Position numbers and translations under genes: made by a program
Assembly: GCA_963772335.1 (NCBI GenBank)
Contig: CAVYXF010000001.1
Span: 434,001-498,000, forward strand
Reading direction: 5' to 3'
Length of the DNA stretch: 64,000 bases
DNA from: CAVYXF01 sp963772335
GTDB lineage: Bacteria; Pseudomonadota; Alphaproteobacteria; Rhizobiales; Rhodomicrobiaceae
The notes under the pieces: generated by a model
Database searches by the model: none
Seen by the model: the letters and a program-made list of their open reading frames with translations, nothing else
Told to the model about the DNA's origin: nothing
In this document: one piece after another, positions 1 through 8,477 of the stretch
Layout: each line of letters opens with the position of its first letter
Position numbering within the stretch: the stretch's first letter is position 1

Positions 1-480
1 CTGCACGGCGCGGTCGTGACCGACAAGATCAACCTTGCGCAATATACCGATCTGACGATCGGCGTCGTGCCGGTGATCAATCTCGAATGGATCCAGAAGA
101 TACACCGCGACAGGGCGGCGCGCGGTTATTCGGCGGAGGCGGTCACCCAAACCATCCTGCGCCGCATGCCGGATTATGTGAACTACATCTGTCCGCAGTT
201 CACCCAGACCGACATCAACTTCCAGCGCGTGCCAACCGTCGATACGTCCAACCCCTTCATTGCCCGCTGGATCCCAACGCCGGATGAATCGATGGTGGTG
301 ATCCGCTTCCGCAATCCGCGCGGCATCGACTTCGCCTATCTCGTGTCGATGATCCACGACAGCTTCATGTCGCGCGCCAATTCCATCGTCATACCCGGCG
401 GCAAGCTCGACCTCGCCATGCAGCTCATCCTCACGCCGATGATCATGAAGCTCGTCGAGCGCAAGCGCCGCGCGGGATGA
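1..480 (+). CDS. cbbP: Phosphoribulokinase, C-terminal part (cut by window edge)
   Basis: The reading frame is open from the first base and ends at TGA 478-480, giving the last 159 residues of a phosphoribulokinase. The enzyme phosphorylates ribulose 5-phosphate to ribulose 1,5-bisphosphate, the RuBisCO substrate, in the cytosol. The visible part carries the family's conserved stretches (TDKINLAQYTDLTIGVVPV and PQFTQTDINFQRVP). The P-loop lies upstream, outside the window. The next genes on the same strand are transketolase and both RuBisCO subunits, so this is the middle of a cbb operon that began earlier. Assignment rests on recognising the family; an initiation codon cannot be given. Confidence 0.93.
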   Translation: MHGAVVTDKINLAQYTDLTIGVVPVINLEWIQKIHRDRAARGYSAEAVTQTILRRMPDYVNYICPQFTQTDINFQRVPTVDTSNPFIARWIPTPDESMVVIRFRNPRGIDFAYLVSMIHDSFMSRANSIVIPGGKLDLAMQLILTPMIMKLVERKRRAG

Positions 481-506
481 GGCGGAAATCATCGATTGGC
501 AGGGGC

Positions 507-591
507 AAGCCCTCTCCCCCCTCACGGGAGAGGGCAGCGAGGCGAAGCCGAGCCGGGTGAGGGGGGCTTTTCGCGTGAGGGGGCTTTTTGC
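507..591. repeat. Palindromic intergenic repeat, copy A (cbbP-cbbT gap)
   Basis: CCCTCTCCC (510-518) pairs perfectly with GGGAGAGGG (526-534). It is followed by CCGGGTGAGGGGGGCTTTT (553-571) and a second GTGAGGGGGCTTTTT. The same building blocks recur at 4177-4267, 4850-4962 and 26322-26419. It fills nearly the whole gap between cbbP and cbbT and would fold into a strong RNA hairpin in the operon transcript. Confidence 0.8.
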
Positions 592-611
592 CTGAGCGGG
601 AGGAAAACACA

Positions 612-2618
612 ATGAACTATCAAATGACTGTAGAGCCAAGAGCCGAAGTCACGCACGAAGACATGGCGAACGCCATCCGCGCGCTCGCGATGGATGCGGT
701 GGAGAAGGCCAAATCCGGCCATCCCGGCATGCCGATGGGCATGGCCGATGTCGCAACGGTCCTGTTCCGCGACGTGCTGAAATTCGATCCCGCCGATCCG
801 GCCTGGCCCGACCGCGACCGCTTCGTGCTCTCCGCCGGCCACGGCTCGATGCTGCTCTACAGCCTGCTGTACCTCACTGGCTATCGCGGCGTAACGCTGG
901 ATGAGCTGAAGCGCTTTCGCCAGCTCGGCGCGGTGACGGCGGGGCATCCGGAATACGGCCATTGCCCGGGCGTGGAGACCACCACTGGCCCGCTCGGCCA
1001 GGGGCTGGCCAGCGCGGTCGGCATGGCGATCGCCGAGCGCATGCTGAATGCCCGCTTCGGCAGCGATCTCGTCGATCACCACACCTATGTTATCGCCGGC
1101 GATGGCTGCCTGATGGAAGGCATCAGCCATGAGGCGATCGACCTTGCCGGACATCTAAAGCTGTCAAAGCTGATCGTGCTCTGGGACGACAACGGCATTT
1201 CCATCGACGGGACGACCGCGCTGGCCACCTCGATGAACCAGCTTGCGCGTTTCCGGGCCGCCGGCTGGAATGCTCTCACCATCGACGGCCATAACCGGGC
1301 CGAAATCGTCGCGGCGCTGGCGGCCGCGCGTCATTCGCACCAGCCGAGCTTCATCGCTTGCCGCACCGTCATCGGCTACGGCGCGCCGACCAAGCAGGGC
1401 ACCGAAGCCGTGCATGGCGCCCCGCTCGGCGCGGAGGAAATCGCCGGTGCGAGAGAGGCGCTGCGCTGGCCGTACGGCGCCTTCCAGATGCCGGATGCGG
1501 TGCTGAGCGCATGGCGTGAGGCCGGCAAGCGGGGCGCCGAGGCGCGCGCCGAATGGCAGGCCGCGCTTGATGCCGCTCCGCCCGAGCGCCGCGATGCCTT
1601 CCGCAGCGCGCTGGCAGGCGAGGTACCCGCCGCCGCGCAGGCGAGCGCCGCGGCTCTCAAGGCGCAGTGGCTTGCCGAAAAGCCGAAGCTCGCCACCCGT
1701 CAAGCTTCGCAGAAGGTACTCGATGCCATCACGCCGGCGATGCCGAACCTGATTGGCGGCTCGGCGGACCTCACCCATTCCAACCTCACCCGCGCCAAAG
1801 CGCAGAAGCCGATCACGGCCGAGGATTTCGCCGGCAGCTATATCCATTACGGCGTGCGCGAGCATGGGATGGCCGCGGCGATGAACGGTATCGCTCTGCA
1901 TGGCGGCTTTGTGCCCTATGGCGGGACGTTCCTGGTGTTCACCGATTATTGCCGCCCCTCGATCCGGCTCTCGGCGCTGATGGGCGTGCAGGTCATCTAT
2001 GTGATGACGCACGACTCCATCGGCCTTGGCGAGGATGGCCCGACCCATCAGCCGGTCGAGCATCTCGCCAGCTTCCGGGCGATGCCGAATGTGCTGGTGC
2101 TGCGCCCAGGAGATAGCGTCGAGACCGCGGAATGCTGGCAGATCGCGCTGGAGGAGAAAGCAAGGCCCTCGATCCTGTGCCTGTGCCGCCAGAGTTTGCC
2201 GGCACTGCGGACAGCGCCCGCCAATGGCAATCTCGCCAGCCACGGCGCCTATATCATCGAGGGACGGGAAGACCGCCGCGAAATTACTCTGATCGCGACC
2301 GGTTCGGAGGTGTCGATCGCCTGCCAGGCTGCGCAGACTCTGGCCGCGGAAGGGATCAGCGCCGTCGTCGTCTCGATGCCGTCCTGGGAGCTGTTCGCCG
2401 AGCAGCCGCCGCTCTACCAGGAGGCCGTGCTGGGCTCGGCGCCGATGATCGCCGTCGAAGCCGGCGTGCGCCAGGGCTGGGACCAATGGATCGGCCGGAA
2501 CGGCGCCTTCATCGGCATGACCGGTTTCGGCGCATCGGGGCCCGCCCCCGATCTCTACCGCCATTTCGGCATCACCCCCGAACGTGTCGCCGAAACCGCG
2601 CGCGAAATCTTGAGCTAG
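612..2618 (+). CDS. cbbT: Transketolase
   Basis: Thiamine-diphosphate enzyme of 668 residues that moves two-carbon ketol units between sugar phosphates, here in the regenerative phase of the Calvin-Benson cycle. Family landmarks are the early SGHPGMPMGMAD stretch, the ThDP-binding GDGCLMEG motif near residue 160, the central ThDP/pyrimidine domain with GVREHGMAAAMNG, and the LGEDGPTHQP motif. ATG 612 is preferred because GGGAGGAAAACACA sits just before it; an in-frame TTG at 588 lies inside the upstream hairpin repeat. Length is normal for the family. It lies between cbbP and cbbL on the same strand, which argues for the Calvin-cycle copy rather than a housekeeping tkt. Confidence 0.95.
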   Translation: MNYQMTVEPRAEVTHEDMANAIRALAMDAVEKAKSGHPGMPMGMADVATVLFRDVLKFDPADPAWPDRDRFVLSAGHGSMLLYSLLYLTGYRGVTLDELKRFRQLGAVTAGHPEYGHCPGVETTTGPLGQGLASAVGMAIAERMLNARFGSDLVDHHTYVIAGDGCLMEGISHEAIDLAGHLKLSKLIVLWDDNGISIDGTTALATSMNQLARFRAAGWNALTIDGHNRAEIVAALAAARHSHQPSFIACRTVIGYGAPTKQGTEAVHGAPLGAEEIAGAREALRWPYGAFQMPDAVLSAWREAGKRGAEARAEWQAALDAAPPERRDAFRSALAGEVPAAAQASAAALKAQWLAEKPKLATRQASQKVLDAITPAMPNLIGGSADLTHSNLTRAKAQKPITAEDFAGSYIHYGVREHGMAAAMNGIALHGGFVPYGGTFLVFTDYCRPSIRLSALMGVQVIYVMTHDSIGLGEDGPTHQPVEHLASFRAMPNVLVLRPGDSVETAECWQIALEEKARPSILCLCRQSLPALRTAPANGNLASHGAYIIEGREDRREITLIATGSEVSIACQAAQTLAAEGISAVVVSMPSWELFAEQPPLYQEAVLGSAPMIAVEAGVRQGWDQWIGRNGAFIGMTGFGASGPAPDLYRHFGITPERVAETAREILS

Positions 2619-2648
2619 TGGCCAGTTGGCCGGGAAGGAGACAACATC

Positions 2649-4109
2649 ATGGACATGAGCACTCGCCAGGTCACCGGGAAGGACCGCTACAAGGCCGGCG
2701 TGCTGGAATATAGGAAGATGGGCTATTGGCAGCCCGACTACGAGCCGAAGGACACCGACGTCGTCGCGCTATTCCGCATCACGCCGCAGGACGGCGTCGA
2801 TCCGGTCGAAGCAGCGGCGGCCGTTGCGGGCGAGTCCTCCACCGCCACCTGGACGGTGGTGTGGACCGACCGGCTGACGGCCTGCGACAAATATCGCGCC
2901 AAGGCTTACCGCGTCGATCCGGTGCCGAATGCCGAGGGGCAATATTTCGCCTATATCGCCTATGACCTCGACCTGTTCGAGCCGGGCTCGATCGCCAACC
3001 TCACCGCCTCGATCATCGGCAATGTGTTCGGCTTCAAGCCGCTCAAGGCCCTGCGGCTCGAGGACATGCGCTTACCCGTCGCCTATGTGAAAACCTTTCA
3101 AGGCCCTCCTACCGGCGTCGTCGTCGAACGCGAGCGGCTGGACAAATTCGGCCGCCCGCTGCTCGGCGCGACCGTCAAGCCGAAGCTCGGCCTTTCCGGG
3201 CGCAATTACGGCCGCGTGGTCTACGAGGCGCTGAAAGGCGGCCTCGACTTCACCAAGGACGACGAGAACATCAACTCGCAGCCCTTCATGCACTGGCGGG
3301 ACCGCTTCCTCTATTGCATGGAGGCGGTGAACAAAGCCCAGGCCGCGACCGGCGAGGTGAAAGGCACCTATCTCAACGTAACCGCTGCAACGATGGAGGA
3401 CATGTATGAGCGTGCCGAGTTTGCCAAGGAGCTCGGCTCGGTCATCGTGATGATCGACCTCGTGATCGGCTATACCGCCATCCAGTCGATGTCGAAATGG
3501 GCGCGCCGCAACGACATGATCCTGCATCTGCACCGCGCCGGCCACGGCACCTATACGCGGCAGAAGACGCATGGCGTGTCGTTCCGGGTGATCGCCAAAT
3601 GGATGCGGCTTGCCGGCGTCGATCACATCCATGCCGGCACCGTGGTCGGCAAGCTCGAAGGCGACCCCGCGACCACCAAGGGCTATTACGATATCTGCCG
3701 CGAGGACGTGAACCCGGTGGCGCTGCAGAACGGCGTGTTTTTCGAACAGCACTGGGCATCGCTTAACAAGATGATGCCGGTCGCCTCCGGCGGCATCCAT
3801 GCCGGGCAGATGCATCAGCTCGTCGATCTGCTCGGCGAGGATGTGGTCCTGCAGTTCGGTGGCGGCACGATCGGCCACCCGATGGGCATCGCGGCCGGTG
3901 CGACTGCCAACCGCGTCGCGCTCGAAGCCATGATCCTCGCCCGCAACGAGGGCCGCGATATCGCCCACGAAGGGCCCGAGATCCTGAGCGAGGCCGCCCG
4001 GTGGTGCGCTCCCCTCCGCCAGGCGCTCGATGTGTGGAAGGACGTGACGTTCAACTACGCCTCGACCGACACGCCCGACTTCGTGCCGACCGCCACGGCC
4101 GCGGAATAG
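2649..4109 (+). CDS. cbbL: RuBisCO large subunit, form IC (red-type)
   Basis: Ribulose-1,5-bisphosphate carboxylase/oxygenase large chain, 486 residues, which fixes CO2 onto RuBP as an L8S8 enzyme. The active site is intact: VKPK with K177 and K179, and the metal/carbamate motif GGLDFTKDDENINSQPF with K203, D205 and E206. The loop-6 region is GTVVGKLEGD. The N-terminal sequence and the neighbouring cbbX place it in the red-type form I group typical of proteobacteria. AAGGAG lies 9 nt before the ATG. It starts 31 nt after cbbT and is followed by cbbS after a repeat-rich gap. Confidence 0.98.
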   Translation: MDMSTRQVTGKDRYKAGVLEYRKMGYWQPDYEPKDTDVVALFRITPQDGVDPVEAAAAVAGESSTATWTVVWTDRLTACDKYRAKAYRVDPVPNAEGQYFAYIAYDLDLFEPGSIANLTASIIGNVFGFKPLKALRLEDMRLPVAYVKTFQGPPTGVVVERERLDKFGRPLLGATVKPKLGLSGRNYGRVVYEALKGGLDFTKDDENINSQPFMHWRDRFLYCMEAVNKAQAATGEVKGTYLNVTAATMEDMYERAEFAKELGSVIVMIDLVIGYTAIQSMSKWARRNDMILHLHRAGHGTYTRQKTHGVSFRVIAKWMRLAGVDHIHAGTVVGKLEGDPATTKGYYDICREDVNPVALQNGVFFEQHWASLNKMMPVASGGIHAGQMHQLVDLLGEDVVLQFGGGTIGHPMGIAAGATANRVALEAMILARNEGRDIAHEGPEILSEAARWCAPLRQALDVWKDVTFNYASTDTPDFVPTATAAE

Positions 4110-4176
4110 GAACGCGAAGAATGGTCACTAGCCCCTGCCACGGCCGCCCGTACTGCCTCGGCGGTTGCACCTGGTT

Positions 4177-4267
4177 CCTCTCCCGTGGGGAGAGGGATAG
4201 GGTGAGGTGGTAATGCGTATCGATGGTCCGTAACCCCTCACCCCCACCCTCTCCCGATGGGAGAGGG
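4177..4267. repeat. Palindromic intergenic repeat, copy B (cbbL-cbbS gap)
   Basis: Two hairpins lie in the 246-nt gap between the RuBisCO subunit genes. CCTCTCCC (4177-4184) pairs with GGGAGAGG (4188-4195), and CCCTCTCCC (4247-4255) pairs with GGGAGAGGG (4259-4267). Flanking GGGTGAGG and CCCTCACCC arms also pair with each other, so the whole can form a larger cruciform. Same family as copies A, C and D. Confidence 0.8.
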
Positions 4268-4355
4268 GGCTTCAGTGCCTGAGGTGATGCCGATTGTCTG
4301 TATAGAAGCGCGGAACCAGGTCCGTTGCGACGCCGCGAGAAAAGGAACCGAACCC

Positions 4356-4775
4356 ATGAAACTCACGCAAGGCACATTCTCCTTCCTCCCCGATCTGACG
4401 GACGACCAGATCCGCCGCCAGGTGCAGTACTGTCTCGACAATGGCTGGGCGGTGAACCTCGAATTCACCGACGATCCTCATCCGCGCAACACCTATTGGG
4501 AGATGTGGGGCACGCCGATGTTCGACGTCCCCGATGCGGCGGCTGTCATGATGGAGCTGGCGGAGTGCCGCAAAGTTTATGGCGAGCGTATGTATATCCG
4601 GCTTTCTGCCTTCGACGCCTCCCATGGCTGGGAATCGGTGAAGCTGTCCTTCCTGGTCGGCCGGCCGAAGGACGAGCCTGGCTTCATGATCGAGCGTCAG
4701 GAGCGGGAGGGGCGCAACATCGCCTACACCACACGCTCCTACGCTGCCGAGCGCCCGGAAGGCAGCCGGTATTAG
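4356..4775 (+). CDS. cbbS: RuBisCO small subunit, red-type
   Basis: Small subunit of 139 residues that caps the L8 core of form I RuBisCO. The sequence starts with the usual MKLTQGTFSFLPDLTDDQI and contains NPR-type core features (PRNTYWEMWGTPMFD). It ends with the extended C-terminal hairpin found in red-type enzymes (PGFMIERQEREGRNIAYTTR onward), which matches the red-type large subunit. ATG 4356 is chosen because the family begins there and AAAGGAACC lies just upstream. The frame is open further upstream into the hairpin repeat, but that part is not protein-like. A separate hairpin pair in front of it could uncouple its expression from cbbL. Confidence 0.97.
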   Translation: MKLTQGTFSFLPDLTDDQIRRQVQYCLDNGWAVNLEFTDDPHPRNTYWEMWGTPMFDVPDAAAVMMELAECRKVYGERMYIRLSAFDASHGWESVKLSFLVGRPKDEPGFMIERQEREGRNIAYTTRSYAAERPEGSRY

Positions 4776-4849
4776 CCGGTCGTGTGCAGTGTATCGAAGG
4801 AACCGTCGATATCAGCATGGCCCGCTCATTCCTGAGGCGCTTATGTAAA

Positions 4850-4962
4850 AAAGCCCCCTACCCGGCGCGGCCCTCTCCCGCGAGGAGAGGGCTATGCCGT
4901 GCTTGCTGCCGGTGCTCTGCCTTGCATCCGTAGGCGAAGGCGACCGGGTGAGGGGGCTTTTC
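4850..4962. repeat. Palindromic intergenic repeat, copy C (cbbS-cbbX gap)
   Basis: The outer arm AAAAGCCCCCTACCCGG (4850-4864) is the reverse complement, with a small difference, of CCGGGTGAGGGGGCTTTT (about 4944-4961). Inside them GCCCTCTCC and GGAGAGGGC (4870-4892) form a second hairpin. This is the most complete form of the repeat, a hairpin nested in a longer stem, between cbbS and cbbX. Confidence 0.8.
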
Positions 4963-5025
4963 ACTCCTGGGCGAAGGGGCGGGGCGCGGCGACGGAACGG
5001 TAAACGGATCACGCAGGAGGCATGC

Positions 5026-5982
5026 ATGGCGATCGAAGCAACGACAAGCATTGAGAGAGCCGCTGAGGTAGAGAGGCATTCGAAACCTGCAGGATCGCCC
5101 GCGCAGCCCGCCGCCGTTGACCTCAAGCAGGAGTTCGCCGAGACCGGCCTTGAAGCCGTGCTGCGTCAGCTCGACGCCGAGCTGGTCGGCCTCATCCCCG
5201 TAAAGACCCGCATCCGCGAGATTGCCGCGCTCCTGCTAGTCGAGCGCGTGCGCAAGCGCGTCGGGCTCTCCTCCGAGCCGCCGACCCTGCATATGAGCTT
5301 CACCGGCAACCCTGGCACCGGCAAGACCACCGTCGCGCTGCGCATGGCCGACATCCTGCACCGGCTCGGTTATATCCGCAAAGGGCACCTGGTCTCAGTC
5401 ACCCGCGACGACCTCGTCGGCCAGTATATCGGCCACACCGCGCCGAAGACGAAGGAGATCCTTAAAAAAGCGATGGGCGGTGTCTTGTTCATCGATGAGG
5501 CCTACTACCTTTACCGCCAGGAGAACGAACGCGACTATGGCCAGGAAGCCATCGAAATCCTCCTGCAGGTGATGGAGAACCAGCGCGAGGACCTCGTCGT
5601 TATCCTCGCCGGCTATGGCGACCGAATGGACAAGTTCTTCCGCTCCAACCCCGGCTTCCGCTCGCGCATCGCCCACCACGTCGACTTCCCGGACTATACC
5701 GAAGGCGAGCTCTTGCGCATCGCCGAGATCATGCTCGGCCAGCAGAACTATCATCTGAGCTCCGCCGCCCGCGAGGCGATGATCGCCTATATCGCCGCGC
5801 GTAAGGCACAGCCCCTGTTCGCCAATGCCCGCTCGATCCGCAATGCGCTCGACCGCGCGCGGCTCCGCCAGGCCAATCGGGTCTTCGCCAGCGATGGCCC
5901 GGTTGCGGTCGAGGCGCTCTCCACCATCCATGCGACCGACATCCTCGCCAGCCGCGTGCTGAAAAGCGGGCCTTCGGCCTAG
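5026..5982 (+). CDS. cbbX: Red-type RuBisCO activase, AAA+ ATPase
   Basis: CbbX, 318 residues, is the hexameric AAA+ remodelling ATPase that pulls on the large-subunit C terminus to free inhibited red-type RuBisCO. Walker A (GNPGTGKTT) and Walker B (GGVLFIDEAYYL) are intact. The arginine-rich region RSNPGFRSRIAHHVDFPDY follows, and the C-terminal helical lid is present. ATG 5026 is preferred: GGAGG lies 6 nt upstream and the protein begins MAIEATTS. An earlier in-frame start at 4894 would translate through repeat copy C. Its position directly after cbbLS is the standard arrangement and supports form IC RuBisCO. Confidence 0.96.
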   Translation: MAIEATTSIERAAEVERHSKPAGSPAQPAAVDLKQEFAETGLEAVLRQLDAELVGLIPVKTRIREIAALLLVERVRKRVGLSSEPPTLHMSFTGNPGTGKTTVALRMADILHRLGYIRKGHLVSVTRDDLVGQYIGHTAPKTKEILKKAMGGVLFIDEAYYLYRQENERDYGQEAIEILLQVMENQREDLVVILAGYGDRMDKFFRSNPGFRSRIAHHVDFPDYTEGELLRIAEIMLGQQNYHLSSAAREAMIAYIAARKAQPLFANARSIRNALDRARLRQANRVFASDGPVAVEALSTIHATDILASRVLKSGPSA

Positions 5983-6175
5983 GAGCTGCTTGCGAGAAGC
6001 TGCCACGGCGCTTGCCAGGGCTGGCGCCGCCCCTCCTGCGGCCGGAAATCAGCCGAAGCCTGGCTCTCACGGGCTGTGGTTTGTGCTGTGATTCGTCAAA
6101 GGATGAGATTATCCTTCGGGGCTTGGTGGCGATAACGCGCTTTCGTTCTGGCTGGCGCGGCCGGCCCTGATCAAG

Positions 6176-6697
6176 ATGCCCGATCAACTCGACAAAATTG
6201 CTGGCGAGCAAGACGCCCGTGAATTCAGGACCTTGTTCACGACCTTTTGGCCGAAGGTCAGAACGATGCTCCTGCGTCAGGGCACTGACCCGGAGACTGC
6301 GGAGGAAATCGCGCAGGAGACGATGCTGGCCGTCTGGGCGAAGTCTCACCAGTTCTCACGCGACAGGGGAAGCCTCGCCAGCTGGATTTATGGCATCGCC
6401 CGGAATCTGCGCATCGACCGCGTGAGGCGAGAGGCTGTCTGGCAGCGCTATCATCAATCTGAGACGGCGCGGCCGCAGACGGTTGCGAGCGATCTGGTCT
6501 GGGAGCAGCACCGGGGAGATGTGGAAAATGCGCTCGGCAGATTGCCGCCCGAGCAGCTGGAGGTCATCCAACTTTCGCTGGTGAACGGGCTCTCTCAGAC
6601 CGAAATTGCTGCGCAGCTTGCACTGCCGCTCGGCACGGTCAAATCCCGCATGCGCCTCGCCTTTTACAAGCTGCGCTGTGGCGGGGACCGCGGATAA
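6176..6697 (+). CDS. rpoE: ECF sigma factor, RpoE/ChrR-partnered type
   Basis: Extracytoplasmic-function sigma factor of 173 residues. Region 2 includes AEEIAQETMLAVWAKSHQF and SLASWIYGIARNLRIDRVRRE (core binding and -10 recognition). Region 4 has LPPEQLEVIQLSLVNGLSQTEIAAQL with the helix-turn-helix GTVKSRMRLAFYKLR. Its stop codon overlaps the start of a ChrR-type anti-sigma gene (TAATG), so the two are translationally coupled. In Rhodobacter the equivalent pair answers singlet oxygen; the same role here is inference from the partner. The 193-nt upstream gap probably carries the promoter, but I could not identify -35/-10 elements with confidence. Confidence 0.9.
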   Translation: MPDQLDKIAGEQDAREFRTLFTTFWPKVRTMLLRQGTDPETAEEIAQETMLAVWAKSHQFSRDRGSLASWIYGIARNLRIDRVRREAVWQRYHQSETARPQTVASDLVWEQHRGDVENALGRLPPEQLEVIQLSLVNGLSQTEIAAQLALPLGTVKSRMRLAFYKLRCGGDRG

Positions 6698-7359
6698 TGA
6701 GCCCCAATTTTCATCCGCGGCCGGAGACGCTGATCTCCTACGTGGCGGGCACGCTGCCGAATGCAATCTCCTGCGTGGTTGCGTGTCACGTCTCGCTTTG
6801 CCCGGAATGCGTGGATAATGTCCGCCGGCTGGAAGTCCTGGGCGGCATCATGCTGAAAAACCTGGAGGCTCCGCCAGCGGAGAAGGCTTTCACGGAGCGA
6901 GCCACTGCGCGCCTTGCGCTCGGATCGCCATCTCGCGCGCTGCCGTGGCGCGATCCGGCGCCCAAAGTCGAGGATCCCCTGCTCCCCCAGCCGCTCGCGC
7001 ACTATCTTTGCATGAACAGCGAAGAGATCCCCTGGAAGACGGTGGTCAACGGTGTGCGCCAGCATTGGGTCAGGCTGCCGAAAGGAGCGGGGCAGCTGCG
7101 ATTGCTGCGGCTCATGCCGGGAAAGCTCTTGCTCGAGCACACCCACACCGGCATGGAGTTGACCCTCGTGCTCAAGGGCGTTTACGGCGATCATACCGGC
7201 GACTACACGCGCGGCGACGTCATCGAATGGAGCGAGGGCTATCTGCATCAGCCGCGCTCATCGGGCGATCAAGAATGCGTGTGCCTCATCGCCACCGAGA
7301 GCGTGCCGCGCTATGCGCGCTTTGTTGCCCGGCTGCTGCGGCCGATCATGGGATTTTAG
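6697..7359 (+). CDS. chrR: ChrR-type zinc anti-sigma factor with cupin domain
   Basis: A 220-residue, two-domain anti-sigma factor. The N-terminal zinc domain has H6, H31, C35 and C38 (in CHVSLCPEC), exactly the ligand positions known from Rhodobacter ChrR. The C-terminal cupin domain carries a metal site H148, H150, E154 and H184 (LLEHTHTGMELT and GYLHQP). In the known system the N domain binds the sigma factor and the cupin domain is needed for release under singlet oxygen. The start overlaps the sigma stop by one base. Just after the stop lies a 43-nt palindromic repeat before the convergent lpxK. Confidence 0.92.
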   Translation: MSPNFHPRPETLISYVAGTLPNAISCVVACHVSLCPECVDNVRRLEVLGGIMLKNLEAPPAEKAFTERATARLALGSPSRALPWRDPAPKVEDPLLPQPLAHYLCMNSEEIPWKTVVNGVRQHWVRLPKGAGQLRLLRLMPGKLLLEHTHTGMELTLVLKGVYGDHTGDYTRGDVIEWSEGYLHQPRSSGDQECVCLIATESVPRYARFVARLLRPIMGF

Positions 7360-7360
7360 C

Positions 7361-7403
7361 GCATCGCACCGAAAGGTGTAGCGCTTTCGGACAAATCCGA
7401 TGC
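7361..7403. repeat. 45-nt palindromic repeat family, copy 3
   Basis: GCATCG at one end and CGATGC at the other enclose ACCGAAAG and CTTTCGGAC arms. The reverse complement begins GCATCGGATTTGTCCGAAAG, closely matching the two tandem copies at 58558-58602 and 58615-58659. It sits between the convergent genes chrR and lpxK and could act as a bidirectional terminator or mRNA 3' end. Confidence 0.8.
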
Positions 7404-7415
7404 GCAAACAATGGC

Positions 7416-8477
7416 CTAAAGCGGCGCTTCCGGTTCCGATTTTGGACTCCGCCGCTCTCGGCGTGCCGCTTTGAAGGCTTCCTCGATGAGAGCGAGAAGC
7501 TTTTCCTCCCCGTCCGCGGTGAAAGCGAGCGCGACCGGCAGCACGCAGGTTCGGGCTTTGAGCTCAGCAAGCGGGCCGGTGGAGGCCGAGAGCCGAACCC
7601 AGTCTTTCTCTGTGGTTACAAGCGTGGCTCCGGCCTGCGCGGCTTCGCGGATCATCACCAGCGCCTCCGCCTCGCCGAAGCTATGGTGATCGGGGAAAGC
7701 CCGCGCTGCGGCGAGCGTTGCGCCGTGCTCCTGGAGTGTGGCAAAGAATTTATCCGGACGGCCGATGCCAGAAAAAGCGAAGAGCGGCTGGGTCTTGAGC
7801 CACTCGGCATCGGCGGCCGGGCGCAGCTTGGCTTTGATGACGGGCAAGTCGCTTCGCAGGCTCTTGGCCAGCGCCTTACCGCCCTCGCCGATCAGCACCG
7901 CGGCATGGGCCCGCCGGATCTGATAGTCCAGCGGCGCGCGCAAAGGCCCAGCCGGGAAGACGCGGCCGTTGCCGAAGCCCACGGCCGCATCGATAGCGAT
8001 CAGCGAGAGGTCTTTCGCCAGCGAAGGGTTCTGGAAGCCGTCATCCATGATGATGGCGTCCGCTCCAAGCGCCTCGATCGCCCTGGCACCGGCCGGCCTT
8101 GCCCTTGCCAGTACCGTCGGCGCGGCCCTCGCAAGCAGCAGCGCTTCATCGCCGACATCGGCCGCAGTGTCGCGGCTGGGGTCGACCTCATGCGGGCCGG
8201 CGAGCGCGCCGCCATAGCCGCGTGTCAGGAAAGCCGGAACATGTCCCATGCCGCGCATGAGGTGCGCGATTGCCATCGCCAGCGGCGTCTTACCCGCACC
8301 GCCGACAGTGAAATTGCCGACGCAGATCACTGGCAATTGCGACTGGTAAGGTCGAGTGACGGCGGAGCGCATCTTTGCCGCCGTCCCGTAAACGAAGCCT
8401 GCCGGGGCAAACAGCGCAGCCTTCAGCCGGTCGGCGCGCTTTGTGCCGTACCACCAGCTCGGCGGCTCAAGGCGCAT
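7416..8477 (-). CDS. lpxK: Tetraacyldisaccharide 4'-kinase
   Basis: LpxK phosphorylates the 4' position of the lipid A disaccharide precursor at the inner membrane. The protein has 353 residues and starts MRLEPPSWWYG, the usual LpxK opening. The N-terminal P-loop GNFTVGGAGKTP and the FLTRGYGG motif are present, as is DDGFQNPSL further on, typical of the family. The longer reading frame upstream is rejected because this ATG matches the family start. The gene overlaps the end of the DUF374-waaA gene by 11 nt, so the two are probably translationally coupled within one lipopolysaccharide core operon. Confidence 0.94.
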   Translation of the reverse strand: MRLEPPSWWYGTKRADRLKAALFAPAGFVYGTAAKMRSAVTRPYQSQLPVICVGNFTVGGAGKTPLAMAIAHLMRGMGHVPAFLTRGYGGALAGPHEVDPSRDTAADVGDEALLLARAAPTVLARARPAGARAIEALGADAIIMDDGFQNPSLAKDLSLIAIDAAVGFGNGRVFPAGPLRAPLDYQIRRAHAAVLIGEGGKALAKSLRSDLPVIKAKLRPAADAEWLKTQPLFAFSGIGRPDKFFATLQEHGATLAAARAFPDHHSFGEAEALVMIREAAQAGATLVTTEKDWVRLSASTGPLAELKARTCVLPVALAFTADGEEKLLALIEEAFKAARRERRSPKSEPEAPL

